Shown: one piece after another, positions 52,092 to 61,402 of the stretch | Numbering within the stretch: the first letter of the stretch is position 1 | Layout: every line of letters starts with the position of its first letter | Source: an uncultured Flavobacteriaceae bacterium | Lineage (GTDB): Bacteria > Bacteroidota > Bacteroidia > Flavobacteriales > Flavobacteriaceae | NCBI GenBank assembly: GCA_905381055.1 | Contig: CAJPUR010000015.1 | Span: 1-64,000 of the forward strand | Reading direction: 5' to 3' | Length of the DNA: 64,000 nucleotides | Program-made: the position numbers and the translations under genes | The notes under the pieces: model-generated | Databases searched by the model: none | The model's input: the letters and a program-made list of their open reading frames with translations, nothing else | Told to the model about the DNA's origin: nothing

Positions 52092-53435
52092 ATGAAACTA
52101 AACACTCTAAATGCAATTTCCCCTATCGATGGAAGGTATAGAAATAAGACAAAATCTTTAGGAGATTTTTTTTCTGAGGAAGCATTAATTAAATACCGTG
52201 TTCTTGTGGAAATTGAATATTTTATTTCTTTATGTATTTTACCTTTACCTCAATTAAAAGATTTTAATAATTCATTATTTGAAGAACTCAGATCTATATA
52301 TGAGCATTTTAGCTCTAATGATGCAAAGTTGGTTAAAGAAATTGAATTAGAGACTAATCATGATGTTAAAGCTGTTGAATATTTTTTAAAAAAAGAATTT
52401 GATAGACTTGATATAAGTGAATTTAAAGAATTCATCCATTTTGGATTAACTTCTCAAGATATAAATAACACTGCTATCCCCCTTTCAATCAAAGAAGCTG
52501 TTGAAAAAGTATATCTTCCTAATTTAAATATTTTAATTGAAACAATTGAAAAAATTTCAGATGACTACAAAAATGTTACAATTTTAGCTTTCACCCATGG
52601 TCAACCTGCTTCACCTTCAAAATTGGGAAAGGAACTAAAAGTTTTTATTGAAAGATTTAAATTACAAAAGAAAGATTTACTTAAAATACCTAATTCTGCA
52701 AAATTTTCTGGAGCAACTGGAAATTTTAATGCTCATCATGTTGCTTATCCCGAAATTAATTGGAAATCATTTGGTAAAAAGTTTATTGAGGAAAAATTAA
52801 AATTAAAATTTTCATTCCCAACTACACAAATAGAACACTATGATTTCATGGCCTCTTTGTTCTCTGCATTGAGCAGAATTAACAATATTCTAATTGATCT
52901 TAATAGAGATTTATGGACATATATTTCAATGGATTATTTCAAGCAGAAAATTAATGAAAATGAAATAGGATCTTCAGCTATGCCTCATAAAATTAATCCA
53001 ATTGATTTTGAAAACTCTGAAGGAAATCTAGGAATAGCAAACTCTTTATTTAATTTTTTTTCAAATAAGTTGCCTATTTCAAGACTACAAAGAGACCTTA
53101 CTGACAGTACTGTATTAAGAAATGTAGGAGTTCCATTTGGACATACTGTCATAGCTTTTCAATCTTCAGTAAATGGATTAAAAAAATTAGTATTGAACAA
53201 AGAAAAAATAAATCAAGATTTGAATGAAAACTGGTCAGTTGTAGCTGAAGCAATACAAACAGTATTGAGAAGAGAGGGATACTCAAACCCATATGAGTCT
53301 CTTAAAGAATTAACGAGAACTAATAAAGTTATAACTAAAGATTCAATTAAGATTTTTATTGATAAATTAGATATAGATTCTAAAATAAAAGCCGAGTTAA
53401 AAAAGATTTCACCATTTAACTACTCAGGAATTTAA
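52092..53435 (+). CDS. purB: adenylosuccinate lyase
   Basis: 447-aa homotetrameric lyase acting twice in purine synthesis (SAICAR to AICAR, adenylosuccinate to AMP). It begins LNAISPIDGRYRNKTKSL; TNHDVKAVEYFLK and HFGLTSQDINNTA (about 115-130) hold substrate-binding and catalytic His regions; the fumarase/lyase signature reads GSSAMPHKINPIDFEN (about 294), with catalytic Ser in the flexible loop. Length matches the E. coli-type enzyme. TATCTTTG at 52065-52072 is a plausible -7 element. Confidence 0.97.
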   Translation: MKLNTLNAISPIDGRYRNKTKSLGDFFSEEALIKYRVLVEIEYFISLCILPLPQLKDFNNSLFEELRSIYEHFSSNDAKLVKEIELETNHDVKAVEYFLKKEFDRLDISEFKEFIHFGLTSQDINNTAIPLSIKEAVEKVYLPNLNILIETIEKISDDYKNVTILAFTHGQPASPSKLGKELKVFIERFKLQKKDLLKIPNSAKFSGATGNFNAHHVAYPEINWKSFGKKFIEEKLKLKFSFPTTQIEHYDFMASLFSALSRINNILIDLNRDLWTYISMDYFKQKINENEIGSSAMPHKINPIDFENSEGNLGIANSLFNFFSNKLPISRLQRDLTDSTVLRNVGVPFGHTVIAFQSSVNGLKKLVLNKEKINQDLNENWSVVAEAIQTVLRREGYSNPYESLKELTRTNKVITKDSIKIFIDKLDIDSKIKAELKKISPFNYSGI

Positions 53436-53475
53436 TTTTTTTATTCTATCTAAATTAATTTAAAAAAATAGAGCT

Positions 53476-55008
53476 ATGGAAATCAAAATGATGAATTATT
53501 TTAAAAAAGGATTTTTTTTCAATTATAAATTCAAAATTATAATTGTGATAAACATGTTTATTATTTCTTGTTCTAATGATCCAGATGATTATATCATAAA
53601 TTTCGTTCCTGATAACACTATTATAGTTGAAGAACCTGAATTACCTACAATTGAAAATTCAGCTTTTCTTGAAATCAATGATTTTATATGGGAAAATTTA
53701 AATCAATATTACTATTGGCAGGCTGATGTCCCAGACTTGAGTGATGAAAAAGAATCAAATCAAACAACTTATATTGAATTACTTAATTCAAAAGACAATC
53801 CTAAAGAATTTTTTGAAAGTCTCAAATATAAAGATGATAGATATAGTTCAATAAACGAAGATTATAAAGAACTTGAAAATCAATTACAAGGAATTTCTGC
53901 ATCTAATGGTCTTGAATTTCAATTAACTTATGCTTGTTCAACATGTGACGAAATTGTAGGTTATGTGACTTATGTTCTTCCAAATTCAAATGCATCTGAA
54001 CAAGATATAAAAAGAGGTGATTTTTTTGATGGTGTAAATAATACTAAACTTACTGTAAGTAACTATGTAGATTTATTATTTAGCAACAAATTAAAATATA
54101 CATTAAATATGGCTCAAGTTGACAACAATACAATTGTTTCAAGTAATAAAACTGTGCAACTTACTAAAGTTGAAAATTTTCAAGAAAATCCAATTCAATT
54201 TAATAAGATTTTAAATGTTCAAGATAAAAAAATTGGTTACTTAATGTACACAAGGTTTTTATCTAGTTATGATGAAGAATTGATACAAGTATTTAATGAT
54301 TTTTCAGATAACAATATTACAGATTTAGTAATTGATCTTAGGTATAACCCAGGGGGGCAAGTAAATACTTGTATATATTTAGCAAGCATGATAACAGGTC
54401 AATTCGTTGGTGAAGTCTTTTCTAAAGAAATATGGAATTCCAAAATGAATGAACTTATTAAGGAGGAATATCCTCAAAGACTAGAAAATTTATTTACTGA
54501 TAAAACTGACTCAGAAGATAATCCAATTTCTTTACCTGGATTAAATATGAGTGAAGTCTATTTTATAACCTCCCAATCGACTGCTTCAGCAAGTGAACTT
54601 TTAATAAATGGTTTAAAACCTTATATTAATGTGATTCAAATTGGAGATGTAACATTGGGAAAAAATGTTGGTTCCATTACCCTCTATGATTATATCGACA
54701 ACAACAGTTTAACTAAAAATCCAAATCATAATTATGCAATGCAACCAATTGTTTTAAAAATTGCCAATAGTGAAGGTAACGCAGATTTTGTGAATGGATT
54801 ATTACCTGACAAATCCATAAAAGAAGATAAATTTAATTTAGGAATAATAGGTGATGTTAATGAACCTATTCTTTCTGAAACACTTTCTAGAATTAACGGA
54901 TCCTCAAAAAAAGTTAAAACACTTGATACTTTCGAATCAAAGTTATTGTTTAATCCAAATAACAGCAAAAAACAAATCATGTATGTTCAAGGTTTAAAGA
55001 AAAAATAA
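53476..55008 (+). CDS. S41 family C-terminal-processing peptidase, lipoprotein
   Basis: 510-aa envelope serine protease. A hydrophobic leader with lipobox FIISCS (Cys about residue 32) predicts lipidation. An N-terminal helical domain (FIWENLNQYYYWQADVPDL) precedes a PDZ-like domain with VLPNSNASEQDIKRGDFFDGVN. The S41 core has LVIDLRYNPGGQVNT, ITSQSTASASELLINGL (catalytic Ser, about 372) and TLGKNVGS (catalytic Lys about 398). This is the Bacteroidetes group of S41 lipoproteins; the substrate is unknown. It ends 2 bp from the convergent BtuB-like gene. Confidence 0.92.
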   Translation: MEIKMMNYFKKGFFFNYKFKIIIVINMFIISCSNDPDDYIINFVPDNTIIVEEPELPTIENSAFLEINDFIWENLNQYYYWQADVPDLSDEKESNQTTYIELLNSKDNPKEFFESLKYKDDRYSSINEDYKELENQLQGISASNGLEFQLTYACSTCDEIVGYVTYVLPNSNASEQDIKRGDFFDGVNNTKLTVSNYVDLLFSNKLKYTLNMAQVDNNTIVSSNKTVQLTKVENFQENPIQFNKILNVQDKKIGYLMYTRFLSSYDEELIQVFNDFSDNNITDLVIDLRYNPGGQVNTCIYLASMITGQFVGEVFSKEIWNSKMNELIKEEYPQRLENLFTDKTDSEDNPISLPGLNMSEVYFITSQSTASASELLINGLKPYINVIQIGDVTLGKNVGSITLYDYIDNNSLTKNPNHNYAMQPIVLKIANSEGNADFVNGLLPDKSIKEDKFNLGIIGDVNEPILSETLSRINGSSKKVKTLDTFESKLLFNPNNSKKQIMYVQGLKKK

Positions 55009-55010
55009 CA

Positions 55011-56885
55011 TTAATCAAGCTTAAAACTAAGTCCAAATAATAGATTCCTTCCACGCGTAGAATAATTAGGTAAAACTATATATTCTTTATCAAAAAGATT
55101 ATAAATACTAAAAAATAAATTTAAACTTGGTTTTTTAATTTTGTGATTCAGTTGTAGATTAAAAAGGGTATACTTTTCTAGAAAACTGTCTGATTCACTA
55201 GTAAAGGTACCTTTTGTAGCAGAACGATCTCCGGTATATTGTAAAATTAAGTCTAAATATGTCTGATTAGATAATTTTATGTCTGAGATAGCAGAAAAAG
55301 AGTGTTTAGGAATATTTCTAAGATCACCCTCCTCAGTTTCAGTAAAGATATAATTTATCCTATTTTCAAAAATTTTAGAAAAATTAAAATTATATGATAA
55401 TTCAAAACCTCTATAAATAATTTTATTATCAGAATTAGAATATTGACCAAATTGTTTTAAATTAAAATCAAAAATTAATGTTGGATCTTCGGTTCGGTTG
55501 AAAAATAATGCAGAAAACAACTTACTTTTTGATTGAATTTCAAATCCAATTTCAAAACTCAAATTGTTTTCGGGTTCCAAATTAAGATTCCCATAACTAG
55601 GATCATATAACTGATAGAGGCCTGGAGCTATAAAAGCTTTCCCATAACTTGAAAATAATTTAAGTTTATCGTTTTGTTTTAGATTAAATGAAAAAGAAGG
55701 ATTCAAACTGTAAGTTAAATGACTCCCATATGATTCATGTAAATTATATCTTAATCCAGCATTGAAATTTAATCCAGAAGGATCTGTATAAACAGAATTA
55801 AAATAAATGTCATTTTGAGTATTTTTAGGACTATAATCAGCTTGCATTGTGGCTCTTTGATATTGGACACCTAAAACAGTATATAACTTTTCATTAAATA
55901 CATATTTATTAAAAAAATCAAGATTAAAATTGGTGCTCTCAGCAGAAAATGGAAAAGAAGACTCATAATCTCTTTGATTTTTTTGATAACCAGAGTTCAA
56001 ATTTAAACTTCCACTTGAGTAGGAAAATTTAGTATTAATAGAAAACCTATTTAATTCAGTATAATATTTAAAATCTGCATCTTCAATTGGAAATGAGTTA
56101 TCATAATCTGACTCAATATCGTCTCTATTCCAATCAACTCTCCAACTTAATTTAGGAGATATTTTTCCATTAAAACCTATGTTGAAATTTACTTTTTTAA
56201 AAGAATCAATTTCATCTGAAACTACTGAACTCATTCCATTACTATATCTTTCAGCATATGCAATTTTAAATCCAATACCACTGATTCCTCCTGATAAATT
56301 CAATAAATGATTACCTGCAGTAATTTTATTTAAAGGCCAATTGGCAATTTGTTCTGTCCCCCAAATTTTTTTAGTAATTAAAGTTAAAGTCTTTTCAGGC
56401 TTAACAGTTTTTATATTGATTACACCAGTAGCTGCAGAGCTACCATATAAACTACTAGCAGCACCTTTAATAATCTCTATTGATTCTATCATTTCGATAT
56501 TTATTGAATTAATATCAAAATCATTATCAATCCTAGAGGGATCTGAAACTCTAATGCCATCAATTAAAATCAAAACTTGTCTATTGCGTCCACCACGTAT
56601 TGAAACTGTAGGATTTGCACCTGAATATAAGTTCTTTCCAATGACATCAATGCCCATACGAGAAGACAAAAGTACCCCTAATCCTAAACCAGAAAATCGC
56701 TGAATTTCATCTGATTTAATCTTAATTACTGATTTACCAGACTGAGAACGTTTAAGTTCAAACCTGCTGTCAATGACAACAACTTCGTCTAAATAATTTG
56801 TATTTATACTATCTAGTTTTTTATCTTGAGCAAATAAAAAACAATAAAATGGTAGTATAAGAAAAAATCTACAAAAGAATTTCAT
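55011..56885 (-). CDS. btuB: TonB-dependent receptor, BtuB-like, under cobalamin riboswitch
   Basis: 624-aa outer-membrane receptor. A signal peptide (about 1-19, ending FLFAQ) is followed by EVVVIDSRFELKRSQ, the TonB-box region, then the plug with GADPTVSIRGG-like ANPTVSIRGGRNRQVLILID, IESIEIIKGAASSLYGSSA and TGVINI. The 22-strand barrel ends NLLFGLSFKLD. Size and plug resemble BtuB, and a cobalamin riboswitch sits 72 bp upstream, so cobalamin or a related corrinoid is the most likely cargo. No carboxypeptidase-like domain precedes the plug, unlike the receptor at the left edge. Confidence 0.93.
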   Translation of the reverse strand: MKFFCRFFLILPFYCFLFAQDKKLDSINTNYLDEVVVIDSRFELKRSQSGKSVIKIKSDEIQRFSGLGLGVLLSSRMGIDVIGKNLYSGANPTVSIRGGRNRQVLILIDGIRVSDPSRIDNDFDINSINIEMIESIEIIKGAASSLYGSSAATGVINIKTVKPEKTLTLITKKIWGTEQIANWPLNKITAGNHLLNLSGGISGIGFKIAYAERYSNGMSSVVSDEIDSFKKVNFNIGFNGKISPKLSWRVDWNRDDIESDYDNSFPIEDADFKYYTELNRFSINTKFSYSSGSLNLNSGYQKNQRDYESSFPFSAESTNFNLDFFNKYVFNEKLYTVLGVQYQRATMQADYSPKNTQNDIYFNSVYTDPSGLNFNAGLRYNLHESYGSHLTYSLNPSFSFNLKQNDKLKLFSSYGKAFIAPGLYQLYDPSYGNLNLEPENNLSFEIGFEIQSKSKLFSALFFNRTEDPTLIFDFNLKQFGQYSNSDNKIIYRGFELSYNFNFSKIFENRINYIFTETEEGDLRNIPKHSFSAISDIKLSNQTYLDLILQYTGDRSATKGTFTSESDSFLEKYTLFNLQLNHKIKKPSLNLFFSIYNLFDKEYIVLPNYSTRGRNLLFGLSFKLD

Positions 56886-56957
56886 CCTGTATAATTTTAA
56901 TATAAATTAAAATAAATCGTGTGACTAAAATTCTTATCCCGAGAAAATAATCAAGGT

Positions 56958-57113
56958 TTAAGGCAGGTCTCCTGGCTCGCATTTTCACTACACCTTCCCA
57001 TCAAATTATGACAGTGGTTTAAGAGAGTACTGAAATATCTATATCAATAGACTTAGCTCACAGTTGCGGGAACAGCTTTGATATTTAATCAAATTCCCTT
57101 TTAATTCTTTTTA
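56958..57113 (-). promoter_or_regulatory. cobalamin riboswitch controlling btuB
   Basis: Reading the minus strand from 57113: AAAGGGAA (57102-57095), the B12-box core GCTGTTCCCGCAACTGTGA (57076-57058), CCACTGTCAT (57016-57007), GGGAAGGTG (57000-56992) and GCCAGGAGACCTGCC (56976-56962), all in the order of the class I cobalamin aptamer. The ATG is 72 nt further on. No terminator hairpin with a T-tract follows, so control of ribosome access is more likely than transcription termination. An 8-bp AT-only inverted repeat lies about 10 nt before the ATG. Confidence 0.95.
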
Positions 57114-57164
57114 ATTACCAAAAAAGAAACCAAAAACATGTAAATATAAATTCAAAAAAATTAT

Positions 57165-57668
57165 TTAACTAACTCTTGGAGAAAAATATTTAGAAAAAAA
57201 TTTAAAACCATAAATTAAAAAATAAGTGTAAAAAAAATCACCCATTAAAGTATTAGTAAAAAAAGGAATAGCTAAAGTATAGCATTCTATAAAACCATTT
57301 ATTGTTTTTGGATACCCAAGTATCCAAACACCAAAATTTGAAACCACAAAAAATAAAATTGAACTCAACATGACTTTTTTATAAATCTTTATTTTAAAAA
57401 TAATACTTGATAAAGAAATTAAAACAAATCCAAGATAAACGAAAATAGTTATCATACTAAAACCCAAAATTAAATCAGAAAAAAAAAGACATATTAATGG
57501 TAATAAAATGGCTATTTTTTTATCAGATATTTTATTTGCTGCAAAAATTGCTATTCCTCCGATAGGAGTAAAATTTGGAGGATGTGGAATCAATCTACTG
57601 AGCACAGCAAAAATTATAAGTAAAAAAATACAATTGATGTCAAAGTTCTTGCTTAGGTTTTTAAACAT
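57165..57668 (-). CDS. DUF6580 family membrane protein, putative transporter
   Basis: 167 aa with about five membrane helices and the motif RLIPHPPNFTPIGGIAIFAA (about 26-45), the hallmark of DUF6580. The short, helical layout resembles substrate-binding S components of ECF vitamin transporters. The neighbouring riboswitch and btuB suggest a part in cobalamin uptake across the inner membrane, but the gene lies upstream of the aptamer and so is not under its direct control; association by position only. It is 19 bp after carB and may be cotranscribed with it. Confidence 0.8.
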   Translation of the reverse strand: MFKNLSKNFDINCIFLLIIFAVLSRLIPHPPNFTPIGGIAIFAANKISDKKIAILLPLICLFFSDLILGFSMITIFVYLGFVLISLSSIIFKIKIYKKVMLSSILFFVVSNFGVWILGYPKTINGFIECYTLAIPFFTNTLMGDFFYTYFLIYGFKFFSKYFSPRVS

Positions 57669-57687
57669 TTAAAAAATATTTTAAACT

Positions 57688-60537
57688 TTATTTAGTTAAA
57701 TACATTTTCCTTCTCGAATATAAATCATAAAAATCGTCATCTTTAAGACTATCAATAAAAAGAATACTTTCGCCAGTACTTTTCATTTCAGGGCCTAACT
57801 TTTTTTCAACATCTGGGAACTTATTGAATGAAAAAACTGGTTGCTTAATTGCAAAACCCTCAAGTGTAGGGTTGAATTTAAAATCAGTAACTTTATTTTT
57901 ACCAAGCATAACTTTTGTTGCATAATTTACATATGGTTCTTTATATGCCTTTGAAATGAAAGGAACTGTTCTTGAAGCTCTGGGATTTGCTTCAATAATA
58001 TAAACCTTATCGTTTTTTACTGCAAATTGAATATTAATAAGTCCAACAGTATTTAATGCTTTAGCAATTTTTTGAGTGTGATCTTTAATTTGTTGAACAA
58101 CAAACTCGCCTAAATTAAAAACTGGGAGTGTTGCATTAGAGTCTCCAGAATGAATTCCGCATGGTTCAATATGTTCCATTATACCTATTATATAAACATT
58201 TTTACCATCACATATTGCATCAGCTTCAGCTTCAATAGCTCCATCTAAATAATGATCTAATAATAGTTTATTATTAGGTATTTTGTTAAGTAAATCAACC
58301 ACATGAGATTCTAATTCCTGTTTATTAATTACAATTTTCATTCCTTGCCCGCCTAAAACATAAGAAGGTCTGACTAGAATAGGGAAATCTAGTTCATCAG
58401 CCAGTTTTATTGCTTCATCAGCACTTTCAGCAACCCCAAAATCAGGATAAGGAATGTTGTTTTTTTTGAGTAAAGTTGAAAAGCTTCCCCTATCCTCTGC
58501 TAAATCTAAAGATTTAAAATTAGTGCCAATTATTTTAATTCCATATCGATCTAGTTTTTCAGCCAACTTCAAAGCAGTTTGACCTCCCAGCTGCACAATA
58601 ACTCCCTCAGGTTTTTCATGTTTTATAATATCATATATATGTTCCCAAAACACTGGCTCAAAATAAAGTTTATCTGCAACATCAAAATCAGTCGAAACTG
58701 TTTCAGGATTACAATTAATCATGATAGTTTCGTATCCACATTCAGATGCAGCAATAACACCATGAACACAACAATAATCAAATTCAATCCCCTGTCCAAT
58801 TCTATTTGGACCAGAGCCTAAAACAACAATTTTTTTTCTATCGGAAACTTTACTTTCATTTTCACTAAAAGGTTTTCCTTTTCCAATTTGCATTTCCTCT
58901 TCAAAAGTAGAGTAATAATAAGGAGTTTTAGCTGAAAATTCAGCTGCGCAGGTATCGACCAACTTATATACTCTTTTAATACCAAGAATATTTCGTTTTT
59001 TATATACTTCACTTTCCATGCATTGAAGCATATGAGCAATTTGTCTATCAGCAAAACCCTTTTGTTTTGCTTCAAGTAAAAGGGGTTTATTAATAGATTT
59101 AATATTATATGAAGAAATTTCTTTTTCCAAAAGATATAATTCTTCATACTGTTTTAGGAACCACATATCAATACTAGTTAATTCTTGGATTCTGCTTAAA
59201 GGAATACCAATTTGAATTGCATCATATATTACAAATACTCTATCCCAACTAGCATTAGTCAATTTTTCAACCACAGTTTCATAGTTTTTATATCCTTTGC
59301 CATCAGCACCCAGGCCATTTCTTTTTATTTCTAGTGATTGAGTAGCTTTATGGAGAGCCTCCTGAAAAGACCTTCCAATTCCCATAACTTCACCAACTGA
59401 TTTCATCTGAAGTCCTAATCTTCTGTCAGACCCTTCAAACTTGTCAAAATTCCATCTAGGTATTTTTACAATTACATAGTCAACTGTTGGCTCAAATAGA
59501 GCAGAGGTAGATTTTGTTATTTGATTGTTAAGCTCATCTAATGAATAACCTATAGCAAGTTTTGAGGCAATTTTTGCAATAGGATAACCCGATGCTTTTG
59601 AAGCTAATGCAGAGGAACGAGAAACCCTGGGATTAATTTCTATCGCAATTATATCCTCATTTGCATCAGGACTAACTGCAAATTGAACATTACAACCACC
59701 TGCAAAATCACCAATACTTCTCATCATTTTAATTGCCATGTCTCTCATTCTTTGATATGCAGTATCAGATAGAGTCATTGCTGGTGCAACGGTAATAGAG
59801 TCTCCAGTATGAATACCCATGGGATCCATATTTTCAATTGTACAAATTATTACAACATTATCATTTTTATCTCTCAATAATTCAAGCTCATACTCTTTCC
59901 ATCCCATAAGAGCTTTATCTATTATAACCTCATGAATAGGTGATGCTTCAAGACCACGGGTTAGTAATTTATCAAAATCTTCTTCATTATAAACAATTGA
60001 CGCACCTGTACCTCCTAGAGTAAATGAAGGTCTAATAACTAGAGGAAAATTGAATTTTTGAGCAATTTCTTTTCCTCTTAAAAATGAATTTGCAATTTCT
60101 GCAGGAGCAGCTGGAATATCAATCTTTCTTAACAACTGCTTAAATTTATCTCTATCTTCAGTAATATGAATTGCATCAATATCAACACCAATAATTTCAA
60201 CATTAAAATCTTCCCAAATACCTTTATCACCAGCTTCAATACATAAATTTAAAGCAGTTTGACCTCCCATTGTAGGTAGAACTGCATCAACTTTATGTTT
60301 TTTTAATACTTCAATTATTGATTTAGTTGTTAAAGGCCTTAAATAAATATGATCTGCCATAGTTGGATCAGTCATAATAGTAGCTGGATTTGAATTTATT
60401 AAAATAGTTTTTATTCCATCCTCTCTTAAAGATCTTAAAGCTTGAGTTCCAGAATAATCAAATTCACATGCTTGCCCAATAATTATTGGTCCAGATCCAA
60501 TAATTAAAATCGTATTTAAATCATTTCTTTTAGGCAT
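57688..60537 (-). CDS. carB: carbamoyl-phosphate synthase large subunit, no regulatory domain
   Basis: 949-aa synthetase that makes carbamoyl phosphate for pyrimidine and arginine synthesis. Two ATP-grasp halves: the first begins ILIIGSGPIIIGQACEFDYSG, with RPSFTLGGTGASIV (about 169) and EINPRVSRSSALASKA (about 299); the second begins KIVVLGSGPNRIGQGIEFDY (about 560), with RPSYVLGGQGMKIV and EANPRASRTVPFISKA. The protein stops after the second synthetase half, without the roughly 130-residue C-terminal MGS-type domain that binds UMP/IMP and ornithine in E. coli. This short form is usual in Flavobacteria. carA is not in the window. A terminator lies 25 bp before its start. Confidence 0.97.
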   Translation of the reverse strand: MPKRNDLNTILIIGSGPIIIGQACEFDYSGTQALRSLREDGIKTILINSNPATIMTDPTMADHIYLRPLTTKSIIEVLKKHKVDAVLPTMGGQTALNLCIEAGDKGIWEDFNVEIIGVDIDAIHITEDRDKFKQLLRKIDIPAAPAEIANSFLRGKEIAQKFNFPLVIRPSFTLGGTGASIVYNEEDFDKLLTRGLEASPIHEVIIDKALMGWKEYELELLRDKNDNVVIICTIENMDPMGIHTGDSITVAPAMTLSDTAYQRMRDMAIKMMRSIGDFAGGCNVQFAVSPDANEDIIAIEINPRVSRSSALASKASGYPIAKIASKLAIGYSLDELNNQITKSTSALFEPTVDYVIVKIPRWNFDKFEGSDRRLGLQMKSVGEVMGIGRSFQEALHKATQSLEIKRNGLGADGKGYKNYETVVEKLTNASWDRVFVIYDAIQIGIPLSRIQELTSIDMWFLKQYEELYLLEKEISSYNIKSINKPLLLEAKQKGFADRQIAHMLQCMESEVYKKRNILGIKRVYKLVDTCAAEFSAKTPYYYSTFEEEMQIGKGKPFSENESKVSDRKKIVVLGSGPNRIGQGIEFDYCCVHGVIAASECGYETIMINCNPETVSTDFDVADKLYFEPVFWEHIYDIIKHEKPEGVIVQLGGQTALKLAEKLDRYGIKIIGTNFKSLDLAEDRGSFSTLLKKNNIPYPDFGVAESADEAIKLADELDFPILVRPSYVLGGQGMKIVINKQELESHVVDLLNKIPNNKLLLDHYLDGAIEAEADAICDGKNVYIIGIMEHIEPCGIHSGDSNATLPVFNLGEFVVQQIKDHTQKIAKALNTVGLINIQFAVKNDKVYIIEANPRASRTVPFISKAYKEPYVNYATKVMLGKNKVTDFKFNPTLEGFAIKQPVFSFNKFPDVEKKLGPEMKSTGESILFIDSLKDDDFYDLYSRRKMYLTK

Positions 60538-60561
60538 TTTATAAAATTAGTTTATATCTAT

Positions 60562-60603
60562 AAAAAAAAGGGATTTACTTAAAATAAGCAAATCCCTTTT
60601 TAG
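60562..60603 (-). terminator. stem-loop terminator between rpmH and carB
   Basis: Minus strand: AAAAGGGATTTGCTTA, loop TTT, then TAAGTAAATCCCTTTT running into eight T, one G-U pair in the stem. It lies 16 bp after the rpmH stop. The plus-strand reading has only five T, so minus-strand use is preferred. Only 24 bp separate the T-tract from the carB ATG, so it may act as a leaky terminator or attenuator. Confidence 0.88.
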
Positions 60604-60618
60604 ATATTTTATTTTCAT

Positions 60619-60777
60619 TTATTTTTTATGTCTTGGTTCAGATGAAACAGAAATCTTTTTTCTTCCCTTTGACCTTCTATTTGATAGTACCTTTCTTCCA
60701 CCAACCGTTGACATTCTTTCACGAAATCCGTGCTTATTTTTTCTTTTTCTTTTTGAGGGTTGAAATGTCCTTTTCAT
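60619..60777 (-). CDS. rpmH: 50S ribosomal protein L34
   Basis: 52-aa, highly basic L34. It begins [20 protein letters not shown] and continues [19 protein letters not shown]; the start at 60777 is fixed by the universally conserved KRTFQPS. An in-frame ATG at 60849 would add 24 unrelated residues and is wrong, since a consensus promoter lies between the two. In many bacteria rpmH is beside dnaA or rnpA; here it precedes carB. Confidence 0.98.
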   Translation of the reverse strand: MKRTFQPSKRKRKNKHGFRERMSTVGGRKVLSNRRSKGRKKISVSSEPRHKK

Positions 60778-60803
60778 TATAATAATTAACAATAAATTGT
60801 CGC

Positions 60804-60833
60804 CAAATATACGATAAGTTTTATTTAAGACAA
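60804..60833 (-). promoter_or_regulatory. promoter of rpmH
   Basis: Minus strand TTG (60833-60831), 19 bp, TATATTTG (60811-60804): a full match to the Bacteroidetes consensus with ideal spacing. Start of transcription expected near 60797, about 20 nt before the L34 ATG. Confidence 0.82.
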
Positions 60834-60886
60834 GTGTAATTAAAATCATTTATGTAAGTTTTTATTAACTTTGAAACAAAAAATAT

Positions 60887-61402
60887 ATGTTTCCTAAAAT
60901 TTTCAAAATTATCATTAGCTTTTTATTTTTATTATTTGGTATTTATCAGTTTACTGAAGACTATATCGGTAATGGTATTTTCTACATTTTAATATCTGGT
61001 TTATTTATTTTACTATACTTTAAAAATGAATTTATTTTCTTAGCTTTTTTAAGATTAAGAAAACAAGATTTTGAGGGAACTTTAAAATGGTTAAATAGAA
61101 TCAATTATCCCGAAAGAAATTTAGTAAAAAAACAGCAAGGATATTTTCATTATTTACATGGTATAATATTATCTCAAACTAACCTTACTCAAGCAGAAAA
61201 ACATTTCAAAAAATCTTTGACTTTAGGATTAAGTATGTCTACTGACTTGGCAATGGCCAAAATGAGCCTAGCGGGAATATTAATGCAAAAAAGGAGAAAA
61301 AGAGAGGCTATTATTTTACTTAATGAAGCAAAAAAATTGGATAAACACAATATGTTGGGTGAACAAATAAAAATTCTACAAAAACAATTAAAAAGAATTT
61401 GA
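60887..61402 (+). CDS. TPR-containing membrane protein, unknown function
   Basis: 171 aa. Two hydrophobic helices at about 5-22 and 30-55 (FKIIISFLFLLFGIYQF, IFYILISGLFILLYF) anchor it; the rest is a helical cytoplasmic repeat region with TPR-like spacing: YFHYLHGIILSQTNLTQAEKHFKKSL and AMAKMSLAGILMQKRRKREAIILL. No catalytic motif. TAACTTTG at 60866-60873 is a possible -7 element. The 3' end overlaps the convergent lytic transglycosylase gene by 15 bp. Confidence 0.8.
   Translation: MFPKIFKIIISFLFLLFGIYQFTEDYIGNGIFYILISGLFILLYFKNEFIFLAFLRLRKQDFEGTLKWLNRINYPERNLVKKQQGYFHYLHGIILSQTNLTQAEKHFKKSLTLGLSMSTDLAMAKMSLAGILMQKRRKREAIILLNEAKKLDKHNMLGEQIKILQKQLKRI

Noticed and set aside
60778-60849. N-terminal extension of L34 from an ATG at 60849
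   Set aside because: L34 universally begins MKRTFQPS; the extra stretch contains the consensus promoter and is not coding.
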